From the NCBI GenBank assembly GCA_036927565.1, contig JAYESD010000009.1, forward strand, positions 167,484,929 to 167,548,928: a stretch of DNA of 64,000 nucleotides, written 5' to 3'. A program made the position numbers and the translations under genes. The notes beneath the pieces were generated by a model that was not told the DNA's origin, searched no databases, and saw only the letters and a program-made list of their open reading frames with translations. The DNA comes from Tuctoria greenei (lineage: Eukaryota; Streptophyta; Magnoliopsida; Poales; Poaceae). Shown here piece by piece: positions 46,808 through 60,180 of this stretch (position 1 is the first letter of the stretch; each line of letters begins with the position of its first letter).

Positions 46808-49800
46808 TGTGGCATCAGAGCCACCAGTCAACAATCCCCGCGATCATGTCGAGCACCGGTGAGGACTCATTGGGAATTTACATAGAACATCAAGCATAGT
46901 TGTGTGTCGAGTTCATCGGGAACTTATCCTTGTGGTTCAGCTTCACACATACCCAGGTAAGGTCACAACATTCGAACATCAATTCATTTCCCATGCAAAA
47001 CGAAGGTGGAACAAATCTGCTTCAGCTTCCCACCAAGCTCATATGATTTTTAGCAGATGATCAAGGTACGCATGCTGCTTTCATCAAAGGATGATAACCA
47101 GATGGTGCTAGGCTGATGTTTTCCGGTGTGTCTTGGTGTACCCCTACCGTATATTCCAAGGAGAGATAGGTTATCATATCCTTGCATGTATGATCAATGG
47201 GTTGCATGTATGATTCCATGAGAGCCCTATATTCTGGACCTCTTTATCAAGAACTAGCAGCAACCCGAGCTGTCATATTCACGTAAAAATTGACGTTTAA
47301 TAGAAATACATAATAAATGAACAGGGTATATATAATAACACTTTCTTAATGAAATGAAACCTGACCTTTTTTAATAAAATGGAAATGTAGATAAGAAATT
47401 TACGCTCAATCTGTGACATGTTTTAAATTTGCATGGTTATTTATGTCACTCAAGAGTTATACAAAGGTACATTTGCATTTCTAGCTAATACGGTAACAAT
47501 CAAGGTAATAACACATCGTAAGTCGCGCTCCATAAGTATTTGAAACCAGAAGATAGACAGATGATATTAGGAACTACGGAACATGTTATCCTTACACAAG
47601 CAGGAACACTGAATTAGGAACTCCAAAGTCAATACATATACCACTGAATGTCCATGAGCAGAGTTACTCCATCGACTCAGTTCAAAAGGATACCGCAGCC
47701 TGGAACTGATAAGCAGATAATAAGCAATTGTGTTACACTTGTATACTCCTCCGTAGATAGCCAAACGGGCCTATGTACGCATTCCATTTTAGGTTCTCAA
47801 GATTCGATGCTACATGACAGGTTGTCGGTAAACCATAGAAGCGAGGACATTGCTATCGGATCATGTCCTTTTCTTTGGCAAGTAAGATGTTTTAATAAAA
47901 GCATTTGAGGTGCCATTAGATAACACTATACTGCACATACTTGACCATTTAAAGTTTTCTGAGTTAGTATAGACGTTTTACGCTTTATCCTGCAAAATAA
48001 TAATATAGATAATTTCATACAACGACATAAACATAGGAGAACTACTTATTGTCTGATTTATGTTGTTGTTGTGCTTTCAGGTCCAAAGTACATAGGAAAA
48101 TGATTTTATCCGATATTGCACATGGAAATATTCCAATATGTGATAAAATAAACAAAGAAACCCCTCTTGAGAAAATTAGTTTTAGTTAAATGAAGAAGTC
48201 TCTCTGTTCAGCGAAATAAAGGCTAGTTGGTCATATCTTTAGATGGAAAGGTAAATTAATGGATTTTGAGAAGGATTAAATGCATTACAAATATGGTTTA
48301 TCACAATAATGTGAGCACAAAAAGAGCTTTTTGTTAAATATGCTTACTAAGCATGGCATTGAGTAGATCAGCAAGCTAATTAAACCTGAACATGGTTTTC
48401 TTCATGAAGATAGCCAATGGATTTGTAAAATGTAAGAAACCCATAAAACAAATTAAGGCACCTAGTGAGGAGACATCAGCACTCATGAACAAAAGCCTAC
48501 GGCTGACCTTTTGCTGTACTGGAGTGACAGGTCATCATTAAAGTTTCCAGCTCAGAACCAACCAAGGAGACCTCTCCTTATTGACGTGGATGTTCATCAT
48601 CAACAGAGACATCTTAAAATATCATATGGTATTTTCCAACTAAATATGCATTTTGCAGGAAAATTAAGTTGTGTGACACGAAGCATCACAAAAGCTACAA
48701 CCAATGAAGTTTCAGTAAGCACACCCATGACTAATTATGCTAAATGTGAAACTGCATCGATTGTGTTAGCATATTAGCAGCTGTCTTGTATAGGTACACA
48801 AAAGTGGTCGCATTGAAACTCTCAACATGTGACAACTATACCCAAGTAATAGCATAGTTGATACAAGGATGACCCGACCTTCTCAACGTAGAATTGAATA
48901 TCTAGATACGCCTTGAAAACCTAGTGAATTGGATGAACAACACACATTGCCCATGCAACACACCTTTCATCTCAAATTATAAGAACAGTATGCAATGAAG
49001 TTTGATACACTCGACCACGACGGAGTGGATGCATTGCTCCCACGACTCCCAGCGGAAAAGCAAGAACAGTCTACCGAAGAAACTCTCAGTTTCTAATGTA
49101 GTTGCTACTTTGCATGAGGCTACACCCTACATGAGAACAAGAGCAATAAGCTGTGATTTTTCCTGTAGAATAAATTGGCGCAGAATAAAGTACAACTGAT
49201 AACTTCCTATTTTCTCTCTCCGTGTTCAGAATGGACATGTGATATTTGCAATAAATGAATCCCCTCCATTTATTCCTTTTCCTGCACCCAGAAAGTCCTT
49301 CAACACCTAGCAAGTATGTCTCCTACACGCTTGGAAGTCCTTGAACAGTTGACACCAGCCTTCCTATCTCCCACGCCCTTGGAATGTCATTAAACATCAA
49401 GCACCAGCCTCCCTTTCTTCCACGCCCGTGGAATGTCCTTGAACAGTTGGCACTGGCCTCTATTTCTTTCTTTATGATTCCATCATCATGTACATGTGCA
49501 GTTAAGCACGCAATGTTGTAGTCTCGTCCCACATCCTCCAATGTTTTAAACTTTTATATCTAAGTAAAAGCAAAATACATCCGTTAGATAGTAAACTACT
49601 CATTTATCTAATAATTAAATCACTTAGGAACATATTCACTTTGTCTTGATGTTTCCGTGCGTGTGCTCATATTGGTGGTCCTTTATATGCAGTAGTCATG
49701 TTTTCAGCTTGCATACCAGGATCAGTAGGTGTTAGATAAGAATGTGAGGAACTTGTGAGATGCTCATCAAACTATGTGAATAGGAGACAATTTAGTCAAA

Positions 49801-51484
49801 CCAGAGTGGGTGCAAAACTTCTGTTAGTAAGCTTGTTACTTATGTGTTTTTTCATTGTAGACCATAGAGAATTTGAGTATTTCATTTTGTGTTGTTTCTA
49901 TAATTGATGCACCTAAAAGGCCATGGGATTCATGTTGACATTTGATGTTTTTGAAATTTAATGATACATATCAGACCTACTATTGTTATTTTCATTCTCT
50001 ATCATGCAAGACTGATGCAAATCATTTCGTTAACAGGAAAAATCATTTGTTAGAATTAGAAAGACACCACAGCATAAATTTCTTCTGCTACTGCACAGGA
50101 AAACATTTGGCTCGGGAATGTTTTCATGGCGATGGCACAGTGAGGATATAAGTACATAGTGGTGGGGAGGCGGGGAACAAAGAGACCACAATGTGGATGC
50201 ATTGTCCCGTAGCGGTGTTATAGTGAAATAGTGTCTCTGATGGATGGATGAAAGACGAGCATTGCCCGAGGTATTTCCCATGACTCTGTAGTACTCTTTC
50301 ATTATGGAGATTTTGAAGCTCAAACACAGAGGATAACCATGTTTTTCACTCACAGTTTTCATATCTTCCGATATAAACTCTATCACAGTTCTAATTTAGA
50401 ATTATGAAAACGTCAAGTTTTTGTCATTGTTCTGCATCAACCGTGTAGAACAAATACTCTTATATGAATGTTGTTGTGGTAATCTCATGTTGCAGGGTTT
50501 GCATTGTATTGCCCATTGCTCGATGGAGTTGTATTGTCCAACACAAGGATTATAGGAATCTGGAATAATAGTTATACACACACGATACCTCTATACCGAG
50601 CTTCAGTGTAGGAGTTTTTGTGAGCATCGAGATAATATTCTGTACATTTGATGTTTCAACACCGCCATGAATCGTCTTTATGTGGTACGACTCAGCAGAT
50701 AAAGATTTTTCTTCAGTGTTGATAATTTTTATCCAGTAAGCAGCTTAGTCACTAGGTCACAAGAGGATATTAATAAAAGCTAATAAGGAACACACCTAGG
50801 ATATGCTTATAAAATGTGAAAGTCCATGTCAATCTGTTTGGTTTTTGCATGAAACATGGAGAACTGGGTTTGTCAACGCAAAATCTTAGATTGTAACAGT
50901 AGAAGCTCACTGACCAAAATGCTAAAATGTCCCTAGTGTGTGACAAAAGATTGGATGATCCATACCAGTTTTGTGCATTTGAAATGGGATTTATCTTCAG
51001 CAACTTTGCCAGTACCCCATCATGCCCTCAGGTGAAAATGTGGCAAGTGACTTTACATTCATGTATGGAACTTGCAAAAAAATGGTGCATCAGGATTCGA
51101 CAATGTTAAAAGCACTATTGAAAAAAATTCTAGCTACAAGTCAAAATATGAGCAAATCATTTATATATAGTGAAAAAAAATTGGACGCCAAGCGCTCATA
51201 AGTGGTCCTTCAGTTCTACATACCGGCATCATCTCCAAACCCCTGCCGGCATTCGCCAAACAATTCTGACCTTAACATATTCCATCACAAGGAACTCTTG
51301 GGAAACACCATTTAAAAGTCCAAGTCACCTTGCCTAGAATGCACAGAGATAGGATGTTTCGACATGTGGTGGCGTAGACGTGGAAAGACAGCACAGGATG
51401 TTGCTCCGTCAGCATGGTGACCTGTCCTGCAAAACTGCCAGGAGGCATATCACCCAAAGAACCTGTGTCAGCAGCTTACAGAAG
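46808..51484. other. AT-rich spacer, copy 3, no recognisable gene
   Basis: Near-identical to 29348-34024. Holds the minisatellite at 49291-49474; otherwise I see nothing I can name. Confidence 0.5.
49291..49474. repeat. Degenerate minisatellite, copy 3
   Basis: Four imperfect units of about 48 bp, as in the earlier units. Confidence 0.6.
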
Positions 51485-51492
51485 CATAAAAG
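51485..51492 (+). promoter_or_regulatory. Candidate TATA box of A3
   Basis: CATAAAAG in the context shared with A1 and A2. Confidence 0.4.
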
Positions 51493-51518
51493 AGCAGGGT
51501 TCCCTGTCCCTCACCACA

Positions 51519-52252
51519 CTCCAATCTCTTTCTCTGGAACACAGATTTCCTCTCATCTTTTCTGAAACCTAAGTTCCCCTCCTTCTTCCCTCCAGATCCA
51601 GATCTTCCCTACTAGATCTGCCCTACCAGATCTGCTGAGGGAGCTTGCTGGGTCTGACTTCACGCCAACGCTGTGTGGAGAGCTGACGGTCAGGAACGAG
51701 GTGAGCAAAACCTAATAACCTGCGTTGTCTCTCACCGAGTGTGCTTTATCCCTTATTGTTCCCCATCTGTTTCACAGAAAATTCGTCTCATCTGTCCCCA
51801 ATCCAAGCTCCCATCCGCCCTCCGGATCTGTCCTTATCTGTCCCAATAACAGTGGATCTTGCCGGGCCTGCCTCTGCATCACTGCCACACAGGAGCTCGT
51901 GCAGCCGACACTAGAGAACAAGGTGAGCCCAACCCTAACTGAGTTTCTTCTAGTTTCTCCATTTTGTTGTTCCGTTTCAGAAGCTAAGCGGTCAGAAATT
52001 GAAGTTAAATATCCCCCCCCCTTGTTCTTCATCTAGCAGGACCGTGCGGGGAGCTTGCTGTTTGACCGATCTTCGCACCGCCACTCGCGAGCTTGTGCAG
52101 CCACTGTTCAGGAACGAGAGGTAAGCCAAACCCTAACCCTAATCGAAATTCTCCATTTCTGCGATCTCGTTTAGAAGCTGGCAGAGGCATATCCAGATTG
52201 AACATTTTTTTTCACTTTTTCTTCACCAAGCACGAGATAGATTAGAGCAAAG
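51519..52252 (+). other. A3 5' leader with three candidate introns
   Basis: Donors at 51701, 51923 and 52121, with nearest acceptors ending at 51777, 51980 and 52174. The C run ahead of the alternative intron 2 acceptor is 9 long. Confidence 0.55.
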
Positions 52253-53485
52253 ATGGGCGGTGAGGAAGGAAGGCAGATCAAGAGGATGGAGTTGGAGCTC
52301 CAGGAACCTCGTCTCACCGAGGACAACATCAGGGAGATCCTAGTCCGCCTGCCGGTCAAAGACGTCATCCGCTACGGCACCATCTGCAAGGCATGGCGCC
52401 TCATCACCACTAACCAGGACTTCCTTGCTGAGAACGCACGCCGCCAACTGGCTCAGGTCCTCCTCTACAGGTACATCCCTCAGCTGCCATCCAGAGGACG
52501 TTGGGCCACGGATGTCATGCTGGAAGCGATCTCCGTCTCTGGCGACCTAGAGAGCCGGCGTAGTGTTATCCGCTACCCTAAACCAGAAAATGGAGGGTGG
52601 CTCCTGCTCGCCGTCTGCGACGGTGTCCTCCTACTCAAGAAGGCAGATGGCATATACAACTTGTGTAACCCCACAACAAGGAAGTGGGCTGACCTCACGG
52701 GGCTTAATCCGCCTCCGCCGCCACAGTCGACCGACCTGTTCGATGAGCCGGAGTACGCCTTCGACTTCCACCAGCAATCAGGTGAGTATCGTATCTTATG
52801 TCAAAAAACTTGGACTAGAAACGGGAAATGGTGCATCCTCTCCACCGGGGAGCCTGGAAAAAGGAATATCTACACAGAGGCTGCCAACGCAGATGGTATA
52901 GCTGCGCTTGTGCCCTGCCTGCGCAAGGCAGTAACAGTGCCCATGGCTCTCCACGGCAACCTGCACTGGCCGCCTCAACCGGACTCTGCCGCTGGCCAGA
53001 CAAAGATGGTGGCTTTTGACATATTTTCAGAGACATTCACCCAAATGGATGGTCCACCGACGACCACAGGCAACAATCGTGTAAAGCTCTTCATCATAGA
53101 CGAGCTCCTTGTGGGAGCTGACTTTGGGCAGGAGAACAGCATTGACCTCTGGTTCCTTGAGAACTATGGCAATGCCGCTAGGTGGGAACTGCACCACCGG
53201 GTTGCCATGCCGTGGGGGCCTTATAGTCATGGAAGACCATCAGACCCTTTGAGTCTGTTGAGTATGGCCGCGGTGGCTGATGAACAAGGCAACATCTTAC
53301 TCGGTAACAGTCACGGTTTAGTACTCTATAACAGGAACAAGAAACAGACAATAAAGACCATCAACTCTGAGATGCTGGATAACATAAATGTCATTGTGTC
53401 GAGGCACGTGTTCAGAGCAAACCTCATGCATCACCCTCACTTCTCCACAAGGCCTGCCACTGATATGCTCTTTGCTCACTTCTAA
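52253..53485 (+). CDS. A3: F-box protein, 410 aa
   Basis: Intact type A gene: F-box at residues 21-57 with Arg40, then F-box-associated-type region; predicted SCF substrate receptor with unknown substrate. Nearly identical to A2. Private changes include Tyr to Asp in YAFDFHQQ, Arg to His in WELHHRV and TVPMALHG for TAPMALHG. Candidate exitron 52782-53030. Leader, TATA-like element and poly(A) signals match those of A1 and A2, so expression control is probably similar. Confidence 0.93.
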   Translation: MGGEEGRQIKRMELELQEPRLTEDNIREILVRLPVKDVIRYGTICKAWRLITTNQDFLAENARRQLAQVLLYRYIPQLPSRGRWATDVMLEAISVSGDLESRRSVIRYPKPENGGWLLLAVCDGVLLLKKADGIYNLCNPTTRKWADLTGLNPPPPPQSTDLFDEPEYAFDFHQQSGEYRILCQKTWTRNGKWCILSTGEPGKRNIYTEAANADGIAALVPCLRKAVTVPMALHGNLHWPPQPDSAAGQTKMVAFDIFSETFTQMDGPPTTTGNNRVKLFIIDELLVGADFGQENSIDLWFLENYGNAARWELHHRVAMPWGPYSHGRPSDPLSLLSMAAVADEQGNILLGNSHGLVLYNRNKKQTIKTINSEMLDNINVIVSRHVFRANLMHHPHFSTRPATDMLFAHF

Positions 53486-54082
53486 TGCTATGTTTCTGGA
53501 TCCAAATAAATGCTTCTCTATTCATCTTTTTCAGAACTGATTGTTCAAAACTTATACTCTTGTTACATTTAACCTTGGTGGTGATGTCTGTCTGGCTACA
53601 TTTATCTGTTTGTGGATTGTATTTATTGAGGTATCAATAAAAAGTTATGATGTTTTATGAGTTTATTATGTGAGCTTGATCAATGTGAAATGATGTGTTA
53701 TTACTTTAATGTTCTGGTCATAACACCATGCTAGTTAGGCTATCTGGAACCACACCACCCTGTCATGATTTCGAGTTGGAGCGCAATATTGCATGATTGC
53801 ATGTTTTTTGGAACCTGTCAGAGTTCATCGGCATAACATACTCTCTAATAACTGCAAAACTGAGGCTTTGATCTGCCTAGTTTGGACAGGTGACGGAACT
53901 GTCAGGTGCACCATCAGGTAATTCTTCGCCTACTAGCTAAATTGCATGATCTACTTCCGCATACTCTGCAGGCGACTTGGCACCTGCATCACCATGCACC
54001 GACCTGCTCTATTTCTGCACCCCTACGTGTGTCTCCGGACTTTCTTTTTGGGACAATGCATGCCTACGGACTCATAGGATAA
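53486..54082 (+). terminator. A3 3' UTR and flank
   Basis: Paired AATAAA signals. It has AAAACTTATACTC like A2 and BA1, but TTTTATGAGTTTATT like A1. Confidence 0.55.
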
Positions 54083-56713
54083 TCTCTGTACTTATACAGC
54101 TATCAAAGTGTTATTCAATTGGCCTCACACTGCGCACCCTATACCAGAAAAACCTAATTATTAATTAATATGAGGTGACCGGCGGATCTCACTAGCTATG
54201 CGTCCCATATACCACAAACTGGTTACAGGTGGACTACAAAAGCATGCTCATCATGAAACCTTAGGGCATGTTTGACATGGCTCCACAACTGAGCCATGCT
54301 GCCAAACACCTCAACTCCAAAACTCCACAGGGAGGTCCAACTCTAGGGAGTTTATGGAGCTCTAGTTCATTTTCTTGAAGTACCTCTTTTTTTTCTCCAG
54401 CAACCGTAATTATATGATAGACCTAGTCGTGGAGTTCAAAGTTATTTACCCGCAATTGCCACAGGTTACAGAAAAAACGATTCACTAGTTTTTCTTTTCA
54501 TCTCTTCTGGAGACTCTCGGAAACACAGGTTGGGCCCAAGGCAGGGCACCGCACCCTCTCGATGCGCGAGCTAGGGCACCACCGTGGCCTCTGTTTGCCC
54601 GCCGCCCACCTCCCTCGTTTGCCCAATCCTGTTCCTCTCCTCTGCCTGAGACTTCGGCCATTTGCAGAAACCCTAGACGCAGATGCACATGGAATTCTCA
54701 CTCTGCTTTAGCGTGTGGGGACCGGAGTCCACACTTTCCAGGAATCGCATTGGGTGGTGCCGTGCGATGCGACACCCAACAGCACACATGTAAAGGAACA
54801 CGTATTACATAAATCATTTGCTGAAATTTACAAAGATATTCAGTTTACAAATAGTTTATAAAAATAAACTACAGCGGAAGATAGGATTACAACTCTCGTA
54901 CTCCAGTCTAATAAGTAAAAGAGAAGCTGTCGAGCCCACGTACGCTCCTCACTAGCCACGAAAACCAAACAGCAGCGGCATAGTTTCCACATGAGTATAT
55001 CACTCGGAGAGTCCCGAGCCTCATCGGAAAACTAATAAGCATAAGCACATAGGTTAGTACCTGCAAAAAAACTTATATAGCAACCGTGAGCACGAAGGCT
55101 CAACAAGACTTAACCGTCTCACTTAAACATGAAACTCTACATGAGGGTAAAGACATAACATAGGATGGAAGATTTGCGTAACGGACTCGCCTAATCGTGG
55201 GTCCTTATTTTTCAGATTTATAGCAGCAGCTTAAACCTTGTGCGGGGCAGCATCGTAACTCCACAATCAAACAAGAAACGCTTCATCATGATGTTGCATG
55301 CCCAAGGTGGAATTTAAATTTTGTGAGCACTATACTAATACATACAACATAGCAATACCATGATAATATAATGTTCATAACAGCAACAATTAATTCTCAT
55401 CTCAAGTGCAAGTATTTAACTACGTCACAACTCGGTGAACAAGTGGTACTCATAACCGTGAGGGACGGTGATTCGAATCAATGATACCCGAAAACCACGT
55501 CACGTACGCCCGTACTGGAAGTCACATCAGTGCACTCCACGGACGTCGTACGCAACCACCTTTCTCAAGTTCCGGCCAAGTTGAATCGATTCAATCGTCT
55601 AGGACAGTATCCCCACTCACGGTGCACCCTTCCGCTGTGAAGATGTCGTGAGCGTGTTTCCGTCTACTATGCTGCGGCCGAAAGCCTGAGGCGAACGAAA
55701 AAGTCTCAACAAAAGCTTCCCAAGGTACACCGGTTTCCTGGATCCCATATATCCAGTATGACTCCAGTACAGTTCAAACTTGCTCAGCAGGGCGGCATAC
55801 GGATTGGTCCTTAACCGACACAGGCAGGGCTACGCACCCAAGACCAAGTCTTGCTGCATCCTACGCCCCTGACCGGTCTCATTTTCAGATTACTATCTCA
55901 TTCTCTTTGAACCAATCCCGTGTGAAAAGGTCCTAGCCATGCGAGTAGATTCCAACTACTTGACTTCTACCAAATCCTTTACAACATTTAGCATAGCATA
56001 GTCTACGTGATGACTTGACAACTAGCCAAATACTCCATGGGTTGATCTGGTCATGCAAGTGGATTTTCAATCACCTTAGCCCTAATGCACAATACCAACC
56101 CTAGACATATGTGATAAAATCATAATTTTGTAATAGCGCTTAAATGCAAACCGGGGCTTGCCTGGTTGCGAGATGGTGTCAGAGTTAATCTCCAGAGGTA
56201 TGACTTCAAGTAGCTCCGGGGTCCTCTTGAGCTTGGCAACTAATCGGTATGCAAAGAATTATGCAAGCTAATCAATACCGGTATTATATTATAGTTCAAA
56301 GGAAAGACAATTAATTATATGAATTTAAGCTTAATGGTTCTGGAAATTTTACAGGGGACATTAGGTGCTATGAGGAAGATATGTACCAAAAATTGGAGAT
56401 GTCCAAGGAAGCTTGTTGTCTATAAAATTCCAACAACTAAAAGCCTTCTCTGAATTTTGGTTGTAATTCTGGAGGTCTATCATGGATATCAGTGGTTGTA
56501 TCATACAGAGGAGGTCTCACTGGTTCTAGGAAAACTTGTTTCATAAATTTCTAAGCTTCCTATTGGGATATATTGAATTTAGAAGTTTGGAAAAATTTCT
56601 GAAATAGTTCTGATGTTTTTGGGCATTCTATGACCTGTTAGGAAAATCTCCATATTGAACTAGGTTATTAAAGTCAAATGAAGCTGAAATTTTACAGGAA
56701 TTCAGAAACTTAC
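54083..56713. repeat. Repeat block 4, left part
   Basis: Same repeat DNA as blocks 2 and 3 with small differences; no gene is seen. Confidence 0.45.
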
Positions 56714-56716
56714 TAA

Positions 56717-58170
56717 CACTACTACAAAATGCATTTTCACAGGCGTCTGCTTATTTTTTTTACAGACGGTTTGTTAAAAGTTACGTCTGTGATATCATAT
56801 GAGTTAATAACCGTATGTGATAATAGAATATCACAGGTGGTCCGTAACAAACAACCGCCTGTGAAAATGTATTGATTTTCACAGACGGTCCGTAACAAAA
56901 ACCGTCTGTGATAATAGTCATTATCACAGGCGGCCCGTAACAAACAACCGTCTGTGAAAATATAATGATTTTCACAGGCGGTCCGTAACAAAAAAACCGC
57001 CTGTGATAATGATGGCTCATGATTGGTCCGCTGCTTCATCCCACGGATCGCTCTTGGACTTTATATCTCTGCCTTCCGCTACTTATCAATCCAACGACTC
57101 ACAGGGAGTCATCTCTAATCTATGTGTCTATAACAACAGCAGCACCGACACCTCACGTCCTTATCCCCTCCCTCTCACCATCCATCTCTCCAATCTCACC
57201 TCTCTTTCCTTCCTCCCCAACCTCGCTCTACCGCAGCTCCGCCTCATCGCTGAAGCGTCGGCAGCCCGCTTCCGCCTCCTCGTCATCCTCGCCGTCGTGG
57301 ACGTCGCGCTCCTCGTCGTCGCGGCAGCCATACTCCTCGATCGTTATGGCAGCCGTGCTGCTCATGCTCATCGCCATTGTGGCAACCACGCTCCTCGTCT
57401 GCCGTGGGTGTCTCGCTCGATGCCGAGGGTCGCAGATCTAACCTTCTGTCATAGATCCAACCATGATCGTTATTTTGTTGTAGCATGGAAGTCGAGCTAG
57501 CACGAAGGTGGTGCTACCGAGCGCTGCGGGGAGGCGTTGAAGAGCGGCTGCAATGGCAACATCTCTGTCTTCATGGTGTTGAGCTGCTGCACGTGGTGCT
57601 GCACAAGATGGTTGTGATGGATTGTAATTTCTGTTATGTTTTTTTCTGGCATCTCTGCAATGTAATTTTGTCTAAATCTTTTAGTCTTCTTTAGATCAAA
57701 CTGTGTTAGCGCAAAGTTTGTCTAAACATTATCATTTCTTGCCTTCTGATTACGGCAAGTCACAGGTTGTTGGCACATTCTAAAAACTGTATACAATTCT
57801 AAAAACTGTATATGATAATGTATTATCACAGGTGGTTGGCAATAAAAACAGTATGTGAAAATGCATTTTCACAGGCGGTCCGCAATTAAACCGCCTGTGA
57901 AAATGCATTTTCACAGGCTGTTCGCAATTAAAAACTACATATGAAAATGCATTTTCACAGGCGGTCCGTAATAAAAAACCGCCTGTGAAAATGCATTTTC
58001 ACAGACGGTCAGCAATAAAAACCGCCTGTGAAAATGCATTTGTACAGGCGGATTTTGTCCCCGCCTGTGCTAATCGATCATTTTCACAGGCTCTTCGTTA
58101 CAGGCGGTTTTTAAAACCGTATGTGATAATATATTTAGAGCCGCCTGTGATGAAGACTTTTGTAGTAGTG
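56717..58170 (+). mobile_element. Nonautonomous CACTA element, copy 4 (1454 bp)
   Basis: Intact inverted ends and TAA flanks. Six bases are missing from the pyrimidine-rich part of the middle (about 57169) relative to copies 2 and 3. One subterminal unit has changed to AAAACTACATATG. Confidence 0.84.
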
Positions 58171-58173
58171 TAA

Positions 58174-58992
58174 AGAACATTTTGGAAAATTTTCATAGTT
58201 TTCTATGAAGTGAATTATCATATAAAAATCAAACATGATTTTGCTTTAAAGGGCTCTACAGGAAAATTTAAGGATTTTCATGAGGATTGGGTTGTAGTTC
58301 TGGTTAGTCTGGATAAAGTCAAAACCAACAGAGTTGGTTTGACAAATTTTGAAGCTTTATACTGAGAGATATTCAATTTAGAAGTTTGCACAAGTTTCTG
58401 TGCAATTTCTAAATGAATTTGGCTATTTTTATGTGCATAAAGAATACACAGGTGATCAGACCATGTAAATGAAGTCTAATGACCTTGAGATTTTTACTGG
58501 AGTTCAAGGATGTTTAAATGAAGGTTCTAGAAAAATTTGGTATTTTTCCAAAGAGCAACTATAGGAATTAATTTTATAAGCATTTTGCTTGTTTGAATTA
58601 TGGAGAAATTCATATGGACTTTCATACAAATCCAAATGCACCAATGGAAAGTACTCTTCATGCTGGTTCTAACAAAATTTATTTGGGAATTTTTGGACAA
58701 GTATCCTAGGAGATATATATTTTCCAAGTTGGGGCAAAATCTGGAATTAAGTTTAAATGGGAAAGTTTAAATAATCGAGAGGGCCCACGGGTTTAAAATG
58801 GGACCAATCGGGTCGAAGCAACACCGGGCCACAGAGAAAATGTGCGTAGCCACATGGGATCCACAGCTGCACCAGATCCGAGCGTGCGCGTTACACTGAC
58901 TGACGACTGGGCCCCACGGGGTCGTCGTCTACCTCCTGCCAGGCGCGCGACCGCGGCGGCGCCTCGCCGGAGCTCTCGCCGCCCTTCGATCC
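58174..58992. repeat. Repeat block 4, right part, upstream of B4
   Basis: AT-rich then GC-rich repeat DNA ending at the B4 ATG. Any promoter of the only intact B gene must lie here or further left. Confidence 0.5.
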
Positions 58993-60180
58993 ATGGCACG
59001 TCGTCTCACCGAGGACAACATTAGGGAGATCCTAGTCCGCCTGCCGGTCAAAGACGTCGTCCGCTACGGCACCATCTGCAAAGTGTGGCGCCTCATCACC
59101 ACTAACCAGGACTTCCTTTCTGAGAACGCACGCCGCCAACCGGTTGAGGTCCTCCTCTACAGGTACATCCCTCAGCTACCATCCAGAGGACGTTGGGCCA
59201 CGGATGTCATGCTGGACGCGATCTCCGTCTCTGGTGACCTAGAGAGCTGGCGTAGTGTTATCCGCTACCCTAAACCAGAAAATGGAGGGTGGCTCCTGCT
59301 CGCCGTCTGCGACGGTGTCCTCCTACTCAAGAAGGCAGATGGCATATACAACTTGTGTAACCCCACAACAAGAAAGTGGGCTGACCTCACGGGGCTTAAT
59401 CCGCCTCCGCCGCCGCCAAAGCCGACCGACCTGTTCGATGAGCCGCAGTACGCCTTCTACTTCCACCAGCAATCAAGTGAGTATCGCCTCTTATGTCGAA
59501 AAACTTGGACTAGAAATGGGAAATGGTGCATCCTCTCCACCGGGGAGCCTGAAAAAAGGAATATCTACACAGAGGCTGCCAACGCAGATGGTATAGCTGC
59601 GCTTGTGCCCTGCCTGCGCAAGGCAGTAACAGCGCCCATGGCTCTCCACGGCAACCTGCACTGGCCGCCTCAACCGGGCTCTGCCACTGGCCAGACCAAG
59701 ATGGTGGCTTTTGACATATTTTCAGAGACATTCACCGAAATGGATGGTCCACCGACGACCACAGGCAACAATCGTGTAAAGCTCTTAGTCATGGACGAGC
59801 TCCTTGTGGGAGCTGATTTTGGGCACGAGAACAGCATTGACCTCTGGTTCCTTGAGAACTATGGCAATGCCGCTAAGTGGGAACTGTGCCACCGGGTTGC
59901 CACGCCGTGGGGGCCTTATAGTCATGGAAGACCATCAGACCCTTTGAGTCTGTTGAGTACGGCCGCGGTGGCTGATGAACAAGGCAACATCTTACTCGGT
60001 AACAGTCACGGTTTAGTAGTCTATAACGGGAACAATAAACAGACAATAAAGACCATCAACTCTGAGACACTGGATAACACAAATGTCATTGTGTCGAGGC
60101 ACGTGTTCAGAGCAAACCTCATGCATCACCCTCAGTTCTCCACAAGGCCTGCCACTGATATGCTCTTTGCTCACTTCTAA
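58993..60180 (+). CDS. B4: type B F-box protein, 395 aa, intact
   Basis: The only undamaged B gene in the window. F-box at residues 5-41 (L-T-E-D, EILVRLPVKDV, ICKVWR, TNQDF), followed by QPVEV, the G-V-L-L-L and NLCNPTTRKW motifs, a six-proline run and the usual C-terminal region ending LFAHF; predicted SCF substrate receptor. The N-terminus lacks the 19-residue lead-in of A proteins: homology with A begins at the third or fourth codon (CGTCTCACC), and the ATG itself lies in repeat-derived DNA. No type A leader introns are present. Candidate exitron 59477-59725 (249 nt), with donor CAA|GTGAGT, weaker than in A. TFTEMDG and KLLVMDE distinguish it from A. Poly(A) signals follow. Confidence 0.92.
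   Translation: MARRLTEDNIREILVRLPVKDVVRYGTICKVWRLITTNQDFLSENARRQPVEVLLYRYIPQLPSRGRWATDVMLDAISVSGDLESWRSVIRYPKPENGGWLLLAVCDGVLLLKKADGIYNLCNPTTRKWADLTGLNPPPPPPKPTDLFDEPQYAFYFHQQSSEYRLLCRKTWTRNGKWCILSTGEPEKRNIYTEAANADGIAALVPCLRKAVTAPMALHGNLHWPPQPGSATGQTKMVAFDIFSETFTEMDGPPTTTGNNRVKLLVMDELLVGADFGHENSIDLWFLENYGNAAKWELCHRVATPWGPYSHGRPSDPLSLLSTAAVADEQGNILLGNSHGLVVYNGNNKQTIKTINSETLDNTNVIVSRHVFRANLMHHPQFSTRPATDMLFAHF

Larger units (their letters stand above)
41537..58992 (+). repeat. Tandem unit of 17.46 kb (B3 to block 4)
   Basis: Same order and content as the preceding unit, 11 bp shorter. Its A gene (A3), C, D and transposon copies all differ from the neighbours only by scattered substitutions and small indels. 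Confidence 0.93.
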
